A DNA stretch of 64,000 bases, from contig JACVTC010000028.1 in the NCBI GenBank assembly GCA_016946835.1, forward strand, positions 1,447,501 through 1,511,500. Direction: 5' to 3'. The DNA is from Neocallimastix lanati (nom. inval.) (taxonomy: Eukaryota > Neocallimastigomycota > Neocallimastigomycetes > Neocallimastigales > Neocallimastigaceae). A program made the translations under genes and the position numbers. The notes beneath the pieces are model-generated. The model did not search any database and was not told the DNA's origin. It was given only the letters and a program-made list of their open reading frames with translations. Shown here one piece after another: positions 36,222 through 51,699 of the stretch; position 1 is the stretch's first letter; each line of letters starts with the position of its first letter.

Positions 36222-37630
36222 ATTAGGTGGGATAGATATAAATGTCTTGAACTTAATAACAAAATTAGTGATCCCAATAAATTTGATATTCTTAGTGAAG
36301 AATTAGGAAAATGTAGATCTTTCAAAAGATTGTATAGTTGAAAAGCTCGTCAATAATACCAATTCCATTGTGAAGGATCTATCGATTATATCATCAACAG
36401 AAATTAGAAGAATGATGTTTAGAATGTCTCAAAATATTTTATTACTTTCAAAAGGTTAAAAACATTTAAAGTATCAAAAAGTTAAGCATTATAAATCTGT
36501 ATATGATTCCAATGAATTTGTTAAAGTTGTCGACTTGTATAAAAGACTATGTGAATTAAATCATAAAAAATATAACAAATTTAGGAAAAAAAGAATATTT
36601 ATATTAGATTAAAATTGGATTGTTCGTTAGATCTTAAAAATAATAGTAGGAAAGCATGGAAATGGATAAAAAGGAATGCAAAAATAAAAGTATATGAATC
36701 GGTTCCTATATATAATGTATTAATGATGATTTATCACTTAGGTATCAGAGACAAGTGCTATAATTTTATTGAAAACCTATACTTATCTTCCGAGGCTTGT
36801 GTAAGGGTTGATTGATAGTTATCAGAATCATATAGTGTTAAGAAAGGTTTTCGTAAAGGTTGTCCCCTTTCACCAGTTTTATTTAACTTGTTCATTAATG
36901 TCATTTTTAATAATTGTGATAAATATGGAATTTCGATTGGTGATAAAACTCTGTTGTGGAGGTCCCTTTACAGATGATTTTGTGTTATGTGCTCCAACAA
37001 GATCTCAACTTAAAAAATTGGGAAGATTACTGTTATCGTTAAGATGAAAAGCAAAATAAATTATATAGTTAACTCTTTTTTTAGATTTTTAAACAAAAGA
37101 AGAACGTATCTTTCTACTTTAAAATTAGCATTCTAGTTTCCTTTGTCCTTAGATTTAGTTCTTTGCTATGCACATTTACTAGGATCAAATAAAAAAGAGC
37201 ACCGAAAAAGAAAAAGTTTAAACTGCTTTTAATCGAGGTTTGTTTTGGAGTTTTGGATTTAAATTAAGACTTCCAATACCACTATTTATAATAAGTCTAA
37301 GAAAATATTTATATCTTTTATAGCTAGTTTTTGTGTTAAGGCAATGATTCGATGCTTTAAAAAGGGGAAAGAGTCTTCTTATTTTACTTCCTATTTTGAT
37401 AAAAATATACTAACACTTTCAATTATATATATTCATTAATAAAAAAAGCATGTAGATTAACAATACGCAAACCCAATAATAAACCTTCCGAAGAAACACG
37501 GAAGTTTTACTGGGAAAATATTCATTATATAGGTATTCCTGGGATTAAATCAATTAAATACAATAAATTTAAATTTGGCTTTAAAAAATTTATTTCAGGA
37601 TTATTTCAAGAATATTCATAATTTTCTTTT

Positions 37631-37671
<41 letters not shown>

Positions 37672-38262
37672 GATTGGAAGAATTAATTGCGAAACCTTAA
37701 TGTAAAAAAGCAAATTGGTATTGGAAGATTTCCCAACATGTTGTGTTGTAAGTAACAGCATAATAAGTTTTACACATTGGATACTTTTATGTCCTAAATT
37801 TGAAGAATTTAGGCAACAATTCATTCAATTTGTTGATGAAATTTTTAATAAATTTTTTTCCTGATTGTTCATGAGAAATTATTGAACATTTCTTATGAAA
37901 AAACAGTAAGGTTTTAATTATAATATTAATTTTTACGTACAGCGTCTCCTTCTTAATGGAAATACAGTATATGAAATATGAAATCTTAAAGATCGGTTCG
38001 GGAAAAAGAAGAAATTACTCTTATAAAATCTTTCAATCACTTTCGAGATAGTCTTCTTATCCGATTTCATATTTTATGGGGCTTGAGGAATTCCTTACTA
38101 ATGTTATGTATATTGTGATTAGTGATTTTTACATTATAATCAGTTTGTATACCATAAGACATACCATTGTTAAAATGATAAGGCAAAGAAGAAATTCTGA
38201 TAATTCCTATCTACAAGGAGTTACCATCGATGAATGGAAAGAGTTAGAGGCAATGTAGGGTT
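35400..38262 (+). mobile_element. Non-LTR retrotransposon (LINE), copy 2, longest copy, heavily decayed
   Basis: Contains parts missing from copy 1. The endonuclease of the APE/EEP type is recognisable by LSILIGDFNMSTVDLHDRL (about 35907-35960) and by SISDHKSF (about 36118-36145). Reverse transcriptase follows from about 36690: VLMMIYHLGIRDKCYNFIEN, CPLSPVLFNLFIN, and a shifted DD-box region near 36960-36990. Then come a zinc knuckle with SFTHWILLCPKF (about 37760-37800), FHILWGLRNSLL (about 38067-38100) and GVTIDEWKELEAM ending at 38258. Many stops and frame changes are present; a ~30-base A run (36190-36219) and a ~36-base T run (37635-37670) interrupt it. It belongs to the same family as copy 1 and the minus-strand fragment at 43440-44340. 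Confidence 0.85.
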
Positions 38263-38363
38263 AAATAAAAATAAAGATGATATAGAATTATTAGCCTATA
38301 TATATTAATATTAATACAAAAAAAATACTATATACTAAATTTAAAACCAATAATACTAATACT

Positions 38364-38683
38364 GTACTAAAACTAAATAATAGTAATAATAGTAATAATA
38401 ATAATAATAAGTAATAAGTAATAATAATAGTAATAAAAAATAAAAAATATAAAATAAAAAATAAAAAATAAAAAAATATAAAATATAAAATATAAAATAT
38501 AAAATATAAAATATAAAATATAAAATAAAAAATAAAAAATATAAAATATAAAATAAAAAATATAAAATATAAAATATAAAATAAAAAATAAAAAATAAAA
38601 AATAATAAAAAAAAAAAAAAATAAAAAAAATATAAAATATAAAATACATAAAATATAAAATATAAAATAAAAAAAATAGATAC
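38364..38683. repeat. AATAAT then AAAATAT low-complexity block
   Basis: About 320 bases of AAT/AGT units followed by repeated AAAATAT and AAAAAT units. It immediately follows the 3' end of LINE copy 2, so it may have grown from the A-rich tail of that element. Open frames across it in several phases are artefacts of the repeat. Confidence 0.8.
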
Positions 38684-40583
38684 CACCTAAAATCATTCTA
38701 ACTTTGTTCTACTTTTTTTTTTTTTTTTACTGGATTATTTATAAATATTTCTTTTATTAAAAAATTTTATTAGTAATTTAAGATTTTTTTAAAATACTGC
38801 GCAATGGACTTAAAAGGTGTAAAATGATCAATTAATTATTTAGATATTATTTTTTAATCTTCATAATAATTATTTTTTAATTATTTTTAATTTTTAATAG
38901 TATATTTTAAATTATTATCCTTTACATCTTTTAAATTATTAATACTTATTTTATATATATATATATATTTAATTATTATTAATTTATATATATTATAAAA
39001 CGTTTAAAATGTATAATATAATATTTTATTTTTTTAAAGCTTTTATTCTAATAAATATTTATTATAATATAATGTATATTTATTATATATAAGTATATAT
39101 ATATTTTTCTTTTTTTTTAAAACTTTATTTTATATTTATTTATTTATTAGAGTTTCATTTATTTAGTTATTTATTTAAATTATATATAATATTTATTTGT
39201 TTTATTATTAATTTATTTATTTATTAACTTTAAAAAATTTTTGAGAAATGAAACTTTCCTTAATGAAAATTTTCGAAATGCACCTACATGGACACATAAA
39301 ATCATGTGCCCTACCCTCTCAATTAGTTCTGTAATTATATAATACGATAAAAAAAAAAAAGTTTCTATTTTTTATAGAACAAGTTCATAAAATTTTTTTT
39401 AGAGTTTTAATATAATTAATTAAATTCTATTTTTATATCTATCAATATTTATTAATAAAATAAAAATATAAAGAATAAATATAAAGTACATAATAAATAA
39501 GATAGGGTATCTTTTAAATTCTCTCAAAAGAAAAAAGTATATTATAAAATCTAATTACTGTTTAAATTTTGTGAGGAAAACATAAAATTAGATTTGTTTA
39601 TATATGAAGAATATGAAAGATCTAATAATTATGAAAATTTTCTATACTTTAGGTCTTAATGTTTTTTTTTTTTTTTTTTTTATTCACAAAAAAATTTACC
39701 TTAGAAATTTTCATTTTTTACTAAATATACTATAAAAATTAAAATTTTTTTTGTTTTTTAATTTAAACAAAATTTTTTACAATTATTATGAATAATTAAA
39801 TATACATAAATATAAATATATATATAAAAAAAAACAAATAAATAAATAAATAAATAGATAAATAGATAAATAAATGGATAAATAAATATAAAGGCGAAGC
39901 TGTACTAGTATGCCAGTATATCACACTTAACAGTTATATCTGTTTTGGTTATAATGGGAGATAGGTACTCATTATGTGTGTCTAAATTATTTTTATTTTT
40001 ATTGTACTTTAATCTTTTTTTTTTTTTTTATTTATGCTTTTTTTTTATTTATGCTTTATTTTTATTTCTATATTTATTTTTATTTTTATTTTTATTTATT
40101 ATTTATTTTTTGCAATGCCAAGAATCTTTTTTTCTCCTTAATTTTTTATGAAACAAATTAAAAAATTTTTTTGTATAACCAAAATAAAACTTTTTTAAAA
40201 AAAAAAGGTATACATTTTAATCACCAATAAAAAAATTATTCAGTCATTTATATAAAAATATATAAATTTAATATTTTCAACGTCATAAAAATAAAATTAA
40301 TAATTATATAATCATTAAATACAATATAAATAGATTTATATTATTTGTCATAGGTAGTTAAAAAAAAAAAAAAATAGGTGATTTTACAATGAATCATTAA
40401 ATTATATTAAAAATTATTCATAACTTTAAAATGATATATAATTTTTTTTTATTAAATTAATAATAAATAATAAATCATAAAATAATAAATAAAAAATACT
40501 AAATAAAAAATAATAAGAAATAAAAATAAGAAATAATATGTAATATGTAATAAATTATAAATAATTAATAAATAATAAATATT
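38684..40583. other. Spacer with two small unexplained islands
   Basis: Mostly A/T sequence with TTTA and AAAT repeats. Two short stretches have ordinary composition: about 39240-39350 (CGAAATGCACCTACATGG, ATCATGTGCCCTACCCTCTC) and about 39890-39985 (AAGGCGAAGCTGTACTAG, ATAATGGGAGATAGGTAC). Neither could be matched to a gene, an RNA or the elements in this window. Both are likely fragments of unidentified repeats. Confidence 0.4.
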
Positions 40584-40800
<217 letters not shown>

Positions 40801-40996
40801 TGTTAAGAGTTATGAATTTATGGTTTATAATTATGTCAATTTTATTAATATATTTTATGATAAAGAGTTACTAGCACTTAATTATTCTAAATTAAATGCT
40901 TTTATATTAATACATTGTGGCTTATACATTATTTATATTACAATATGTTTCAATACATTTGAAGTTTATTTTTCATACATTTCACATATTCTAACA
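40801..40996 (-). mobile_element. Possible solo or terminal LTR (Ty1/copia-like), fossil
   Basis: A 196-base segment with matching inverted ends TGTTA...TAACA. On its right, the plus strand reads TTCCCCCTT, which on the minus strand is AAGGGGGAA, a typical polypurine tract immediately before a 3' LTR. This orientation places the internal part of the element to the right (41000 onwards). No second LTR copy was found in the window. The terminal dinucleotides and polypurine tract are suggestive only. Confidence 0.45.
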
Positions 40997-43022
40997 TTCC
41001 CCCTTAAATCTAGTTATTCAATAATGAATAAATTGGTTTACTGGTGAATATGTGTATATAAAATTATCCTATTTTACACTATTAACTTGATATTATTAAA
41101 CTGTTATATATGTTTCTATTCTAAATTAACCTTTAATTTTACATGAATAAAATATTTTTACATTATATTAATTATTTAATTTAATTTAAATATAGCTAAA
41201 ATAATTTCTTAAATATATTTATAATCTAATAATTTCCCCCTAAAACTAAATATTTAATATTATTACACCATTAATATTATATGTATCTAAAACATCTCTT
41301 ATAGTATATGGTTTATATATTACCATTTATATGATGGAAACCTTTCTCTTGAAGGGTGATATTATACCATCTCAATTTGTGTGAATACCTCTTATATATT
41401 GGGTTTTATATCACTAATAATTATAATCCGCTTTATAGATTAGCGCTAACTTTTTTATATTTTCGCTTTGTAGTTTTAGGGATAACTATTAAAATAAAAG
41501 GTTAATTATATATTGGTGTACTTGATAAAACATAATCGCGGGGTATTAAAATTGATTGTATTTATAATTAATTATATTATTCTAGTCATTTAAATTTATT
41601 AGTAATAATATAAATTTTTTCATAATTGATTAATATTCACTATTTCAGTTAATTCTTTCTTAAAGGTTAATTTTTGTTAATTTTCGCTATTAGGCTATTT
41701 TATTCATCTCAAGATAAATATTATTTTCAAATAATTAACTCAAAGAATCAGTTAAGTGACTTTTCTTTAATATTTTTATTTTCTTTTATATTTTTATAAT
41801 TTGTATTTTATTTTGCCTATTTTCCCCCTAAAATCCAAATTTCTAAAAAGGATTTTATATATTTGAATTTTCTCATCATTAAAATATTAATTATAAAATT
41901 TTAATAATTTTAAATACTCTGTAATAAATAAGTATAGTTTATAGATGGATAAACATCATCCATTTTTACATAATTCATGGTTATATTTATTATTTTATTA
42001 TACCTTTCATCACGAAGGTTTGTATTATGATTATATTAAATAATTTTTTTTTATTTAAACCTATTTCACGCTAGGTCTAATAATATTATTATTGTTAGAA
42101 TGTACCCTAGGAATTACCATTCTATTATATTTCCCTTGAATATTTGGGATATAATATATATTAATTATTTTATATGAGGTCTCTGACATATAGACTCCTC
42201 CATATTGTAGTTTATATTTATATATACGCGTTTGATATTTATAAATACGCGTTAAAATAACTTACTTTAAATAATATGTTTTGTATATTCATGGGGCGGA
42301 AATAGTCCATCACATAGTAGATTCCTTCATGTATAGATATTATATTACTAATAGCCAAAAGCTTATTTGTTAAAATATCAAATTATAATTTCAATTAAGA
42401 GTCTCTAGTATGAAGATATATAATTTTCTTTTATATACCTTTATACGTGTTTTTTCTTTTTAAATAAATATTTTTATATTTTTTTTTTGAGTTTTATTTA
42501 TCCTGAAATAACTTCTTTTATCAACAGTTTTATATTTTACGGGTTTCTTCAATTTTCTTTCTTGATTATTTTGATCAGTTATCAGTTTTATTAGTCATTG
42601 TAACAAATCTTAATGTTACTTAAGATTGTTATAAGGTTTTTTTTACACAAAAGGTTCTCGACACTAAAGTAATTCAAAATATGTTTTATTAAAATAAGTT
42701 TTTTATTAGTAAAAATGTAAATTATTATTTTATTAATTAATTATTGTAATATTTTAAATTACTTTAAATAATAGTAATAATAATATCATAATGTTAAATT
42801 TTTATTAAATTGATATATAAACAAATAAGTTTGACATATTGAAAAAGTAATTAACGATAATCAAATGAGTTTTAATATGATATAAAGACTTTTAAAATTA
42901 TAAAAATAATAGTAAATAATAATTATAATAAAAATTAAAAAATTAATAATAAAAAAAAAAAAAAAAAAGAATAATTATTAATATTACAAGTTATAGAGTT
43001 TCTTCTTTGTCATTGTTGGTTC

Positions 43023-43062
<40 letters not shown>

Positions 43063-43439
43063 ATTAAGAAAGTAGCTACTAATGATTGATTTAGTATTGC
43101 TAAAGTAGTTTGCTAGGTTAACTATATATAGAATATTAGACTCAAAACTTTAATAGAAGTTTTTTAAATGTCTTTGCCCTTCAATATTGAGTTGTAGCTT
43201 ATCAAAACCTATAGTTCCACCTTTTTTTTTCTATACTCGCAATTACTGCAAACTTTAATCTTTATATGTTTATTTATTTATTAATTACATGAATGTCTTT
43301 TATTTTAAAAAAAAACACAGAATTAATAAAAAAAATATAAATATCATTCGTCCAATTAGAACATAATAATATTAAAAATAGTTAGGTGAAATAAAAAATT
43401 ATATTCAAAATATAGTGTATAAATAAATTTAGAAAAAAG
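40997..43439. other. Unexplained region with moderate base composition
   Basis: About 41000-42680 is less AT-extreme than ordinary spacer and contains C5 tracts (CCCCCT at about 40999, 41236 and 41825), ACGCGTTT-type sites twice (about 42227 and 42247), and AATCGCGGGG near 41533. If the segment at 40801-40996 is an LTR, part of this may be the decayed inside of that element. I could not identify a coding domain with any confidence. About 42690-43080 returns to A/T spacer with a T run at 43027-43059, and 43060-43440 is again of mixed composition. Confidence 0.35.
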
Positions 43440-44340
43440 TTCATATACAACGAACCTCACCTCCATATTACTTTTTCGTGATTAAAGTTTGAATTGACTG
43501 TCTGAAAGAAATTATGGTCTTCTCCTTTAGAGGCATTGGCTATACTGGCCTGTCTTACTGCATTTTCAGTGTTGAGTTTATACTTTTGGAATAGCAACCC
43601 TTGTCGAATACTAACCCTAGGCATAATTTTTGAAAAGAAAGCTGCAGATTACACCAAGAATGGCGTTTTTTGAATAATCACCAGAAATGATTTTGGTTCT
43701 TAAACAAAATATCCCATTCCTTTTTATAATTTAAATCAATAATGTCTGCATCTCTTCCACCAAGAAGGAAATTATATAATCGGTACCAGGTCACATATAT
43801 AATTGCCCATTAATTATTCATAAAATTATTTAAATTAATTCGATTTTCACCAATTAAACTATTTTTTTTTTTTTTGACTTAGAGAATAACTTTTTTTAAC
43901 TTATAATAATAATAAAATTATATGTTTTAAATGAAAAATTAAAAATAAAATACATGAAATGAAACATTATATATTATATAATTATAAAGGTGCATTAGAA
44001 GCAATAGTATCTAATTTTTCCCATTCATCGATGATAACGCCGCGTCCATTATTGCGAGTAATAATTTCAGTATTAGTGTTATCAACAGAATCTGTATCCA
44101 ATCTTTCACCTCCCAGTGAAAATTCATGCCTTATCATTTCGATGTCGACGCTCTTAGCAACGGTAGATTCAACGGAATACCATTTCATCATCAATCAGAA
44201 AGATCAACAAATTAATAGTATTACGTTTGTTAGAAACTCTGCAATCCCCACAAAATACGGAACAGTCGACGACGTTGAACTTCGTTCAAAAACTTGTAAT
44301 AATTTCTTCAAATGCTGAAGAAAACTACGTTATTAATTTA
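43440..44340 (-). mobile_element. LINE 3' fragment, minus strand (copy 3)
   Basis: Read on the minus strand from about 44320 down. A degraded RRRLFRILWGLQ region matches FHILWGLRNSLL of copy 2. An open stretch 44194-43982 contains GVIIDEWEKLDTIASN and matches the end of copy 2. Then come YNFLLGGRDADIID and KKEWDILFK, matching copy 1, and the C-terminal NTENAVRQAS and EDHNFF. The segment lacks endonuclease and reverse transcriptase, so it is 5' truncated. Its frames are interrupted but individual blocks are well conserved, suggesting that the C-terminal extension was under selection in the active family. Confidence 0.8.
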
Positions 44341-45216
44341 AAGCAACAATTAGGTTAATTATGTCTTTAAATTTGAACAAGTAATTAAGGCTTCTTATTA
44401 AGAAATACATACATATATAAACACATAAAAAAAAAAAAAAAATTCTTTATTAATATATTTTATTTATTATTTTTATTTTTATATTTTTATTATTGCTATT
44501 TATTTTTATTTTATTTTATTTTTATTTTAAATTAATATTGTTTTAATAAAATTTTTTTTCTTTTTTATACTGAATTATTTATTATTAAATAGTATTAAAT
44601 ATTATTGGAATTTTTTTTTTTTCTATTTTAATAATTTTTATTCATACTGAATTATTTTATTATTCAACAGTATTAATTTTTTATTTTTTTATTTTTTTAT
44701 TTTTATTTAATTCTTATTTTAATTCTTATTTTGTTTTTATAAATAATTAAATATAAATATATATTATTATTGATTTATTATTATTATTTATTATTTTTAA
44801 ATAAAAAAGTTTTGGAATTAAATAGTACTGATTATAAAGGAAAAAAAAAATATTAATATTATGTAATTATTTTTTTTTAAAAAAGAAAAAAAAAACAAAA
44901 CTATAATTCAACTGAAAGAACTAAAAAAAAAAAAAAAAAAAAAATATTATAATTTTTTTTTTATTTTTTAATTAAAGATATAATATATATAGATCTAGGT
45001 GAGATTTATTGATTTATGGAAATTTTTTTTTAATTTTCAAAAGATTATTATAAATTAAGAAAAAAAAAAAAAAATAGATAATAAATTATTTATACGTTTT
45101 TATATTTTCTTTTCTGAATAATTTTTTAAGCTTTAAATAATTAATATTATCCACTTTATATTAAATAAATATATATATATTTTATCTTTTCCTCTTATGT
45201 TTCTATTTTTTTCTTT

Positions 45217-45259
<43 letters not shown>

Positions 45260-45311
45260 AAGTTTTTAATGCTCTTACTTTTTATAAAGATATTTTTAAA
45301 ATAATATATTT
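44341..45311. other. Spacer downstream of the SulP gene
   Basis: A/T spacer rich in T runs (about 45221-45250), the 3' flank of the minus-strand transporter gene. No coding segment is visible. Confidence 0.6.
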
Positions 45312-47721
<2,410 letters not shown>

Positions 47722-48683
47722 TTTATATTCTTTTTCCTTATATATTTTTTATTAAACTTATTTTTTATTAACTAATAATTATTATATTTTAAATTTATAT
47801 TTAATTATTTTTATTTTATAATTCTTTTATTTCTTTTATTTTATTTTAGGTTTTATTTTAATTATTTTTTTTTAATAATTTATTCTTATTTAAATTTATT
47901 TCCTTTTTGTTAATTAATTCTATTTTTTTTATTTTTTATTTTTATTAATTAATTAATTATTTTTTTTATTTTTTTTTTTTTTTTTTTTTTTTTGAAAATT
48001 ATTCATATATAAAAATTATTTTTAAAAAATAAATATAAATAAAATAATAATAAAAAAAAAAAAAAAAAAAAGAATAATCTTTTATCCTTAATAGTGATTA
48101 ATAATTGAAAACTTGTAAAGAAAAAAAAAAAAAGTAAAATTTTAGAGAAAATTTTTTTCTTTATGTAGTAATCAAAATCAAAATAATTTTTAAAAGTATT
48201 TATTATGATTATATTAAATAATATATGTGAATATAAATGTGAATATATTATATAATGAATAATTCTATTGAATTTATTATAATCGTATTATAATTATAAT
48301 TTATTCCTTATTTAATTGTTCAATAAAAAATAGAATAAAATTTAATATCAATATGATATATTTTATTTTTTTTATATACATATATAAATAAATAATAAAA
48401 TAATAAATAAATGAATAATAAATAAATAAATAAATAAATAAATATTTAGTAATAAATAATAAATAGTAAATAAATAAGTAAATAATAAACAAATAAAATA
48501 AATAAAAATTATAATAAATAATAAATAATAAGCCTTTTTGTTTTATTTCATTATATATATATTTATATTTTATATAATTTTATATTTTATATTAAGCTTT
48601 ATTCTTAATAATACTTCACTTTTTTTTTATTTGTACATTACTATTTTTATTAATAATTTATTATTTATTTTATATCTTTTATG

Positions 48684-48716
<33 letters not shown>

Positions 48717-51136
48717 TTTATAATTTTATATTTTATTGTTCATTATTTCTTTTATAATTACAACCATTAATTAAAAATAAGAGAGAAAATTCAGTTTTAT
48801 TAAATGATGATGATAGTAATTTAAAAATTTGAACGTTAAAAACTTAATATATGTTGGTAATATAAAATATGTATTTATAATATATTTGACATTTATTTAA
48901 TATGAATTTATAAATGAATTATTATTATTAAATATTACAAATTTTTATATTAATATTGTTATAATAATTTAAACCATAAAAAAAAAAGTAAAAAATAAAA
49001 AAAAAATTTTTTTTATTATAAATTTAAATGACTAAATAAATTAAATTTTGAGGGAATATATATTATATATATAATTATATTGTAAATTGAATATAAATAT
49101 ACAATAATTTAATCTTATTCATATATTATAACTAATTGGGTAATATATTATTTAAATTCTTAATATAATTTGTAACTAAATTATTTTTTTTTTAATTTTC
49201 ATATTCATAAAGCTAATTTAATATATAAATAATATACATTTCTATTGTATTTATATTTACATATTATATAAATTAAAAGGTAGTTCTAATTAATTATAAA
49301 ATAAAGTTAACCAATAGTTAACCATGTTAATAGCACGACATAAAATTTGAAAAAAGTAAAACATAGTTCTCTACCTTTTATTTCAATTTTGATTATCATA
49401 CTGTTCAACATTAAAATTCTATTAGTGGAAATGGAATTACTCTAAAGGTAAAAGGAGAGCTAATAAAAAGTATTATGCTTACTGCCAAATTTTTTATTTG
49501 ACTAAAAGTATGTTTAGTTACCAGATGGATTTTAAAGCAATATGAATTTTGAAAGTATATTTTCAACTTTTAACAGCTTTTAAGCTGTCAATAGCGTAAA
49601 ATTCAACATATATAAACTGTCAAAGAAAAACAGAATTCATATATATCATGGATAATAAAATGTCAAAGTTTAACATTACTGATTTTATAGTTTTTACGCA
49701 ATAATATTTATATTAAATATGTCAAAAGTATAAAAACTTTTATTTTTTTATTCAATTTTGAGAAATTTTAAATAAATTTAATGCTTCACTCTTGATTAAA
49801 AATTTCTTATTAATTTTTTTTTTTTTTCAATTTAAAATAATAGTTATTAAGGAATTACTTTAAAATATTTTTTATTTAAATTAAATAAAACTGTTAACAA
49901 AAATAAACATTTAAAGGAATATTATTTATATTTCATTTTATATAATAGTTTTATCTTATTAATAATGAGTAATAATATTATAAATAATAAAATAAAAATT
50001 ATGTTTATTATAACAAAATAAAGATAATTTAATGTAGAAGTATATTGTATCTTGAAAAATATATATACATATTTATATTACTTCAACAATTATGTATAAA
50101 GAGAATAAAAATAAAAAAAAAAAAGATATGAAATTAATTGAAAATAAAGGAAATACATTTAATAATGAGGATTAAAAAAAATTAAATTATAGATTAAGAA
50201 TATGGAATTTAGATATAAATAATACAAAAAAAAAAAAAAAAAAAAAAAAAGGAAGTAGTACATTTATTTGTAATCAGAAATTGTAATATGCTTCTGTAAA
50301 AGTATAAAAAGTAGGTATAGTAAATATAATTATAGGTTTATATTATTGCATTGAGTTATAATTAATAGATAGTAGAAACGTTTAAATATACATATAGAAA
50401 AATATTAAATACTTTAATAGTAATAAAGTGAATAAATAAAATAATTTTTTTTAAATTATCCATATATAAAATTTTATTTATTAGCTTTATTACTATTAAA
50501 GTGTAATATTTTAAAATTATCTAAAAATTAATAAATATTTTGTATTAATCTTATAGATAATAATTTTAATAAAGTTTTTAAAATTTCATTAAGGATGTTT
50601 TAATTTTATTATCCAATATTTATATTTAATAATAATACAGAAAATGTTGACTTAATAATTTCTATATATAATTTAAAGTTCTTATTAGTATTATCAATAT
50701 TTATGATATTATTATATTTTATTTTTTATTTCGATATATTAATATCTTTTGATGCCAATTTTTTTTATATTTTTATATTTTCATATTTTTTATATTTTTA
50801 ATTTTAATTATTATAACAAAAAATTTAAACTTTAATTATAAATTATATTTATTAATAAATATATTTAAATATATTATTTAAAAAAATAATTTTAGTTAAA
50901 TAAATAAATAATAAATATTTATATTTATTATTATTTATGTATTTTATAGGATTTTATATAGTTTTTATTATTATTATTATCTTTACTATTAATCTATTTT
51001 TTATTTATATTTTAATATTTTTTAATGACTAAAAATCAAATTTTCTTAATATTAAACAACTAATATTTGATTTGCTAATAATTAAGTATTTAATTTATTT
51101 AATTAATATTTTTAAAATCATATTTAATATAAAATG

Positions 51137-51167
<31 letters not shown>

Positions 51168-51699
51168 AAGTATAAAATATAATAAGTAAAAGTTTTTTAC
51201 AATAATATTATAAATAAATTTTTGAGTAATAATATAATAATATTATAATGTTAAAAAGATTATATTTATACTAATAAAAAGAATAAAAAGTTTAATAATA
51301 ATAATAATAATTAAAATATTATATTTTTAATAATAAAAAGACTATATTCATAATAATAATGATAATATTTGTAATAATAATAATAGTAAATATAGATAAA
51401 AAAATTTTAAAGTTTTTTTTTTTAAAATTGATTTAAATGAATGAATAAATAAATAAATAAATAAATAAATAAATAGATAAATAGATAAATAGATAAATAG
51501 ATAAATAAAAAAATATTTGTTAAAATACTATGAATATATTTAATTATTTTTAATTATTTGATATAAAATTAATACAAGAGTATTAAATAAATTGATCCTT
51601 AGAAGAATTTAAGACTATGTACAATAAACCTTTGGATAGTTTTGGGTCATTAGAAGAAAAAAAAAATACTAAAGAAAACTGTGAAAATAAATATATCTC
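47722..51699. other. Long spacer with AAAT repeats and one unresolved island
   Basis: Upstream region of the SulP gene, then AT desert. AAAT arrays occur at about 48385-48450, 51137-51165 and 51438-51510. Between about 49300 and 49680 the sequence is of ordinary complexity (AGTTAACCAATAGTTAACCATG, AGCACGACATAAAATTTG in separate places) and resembles no element I could name; it may be an old repeat. No gene is supported. Confidence 0.5.

Noticed and set aside
38291-38696. Three overlapping minus-strand frames of F/Y/I/L-rich sequence
   Set aside because: They arise from the AAAATAT low-complexity block; open in several phases with no protein character.
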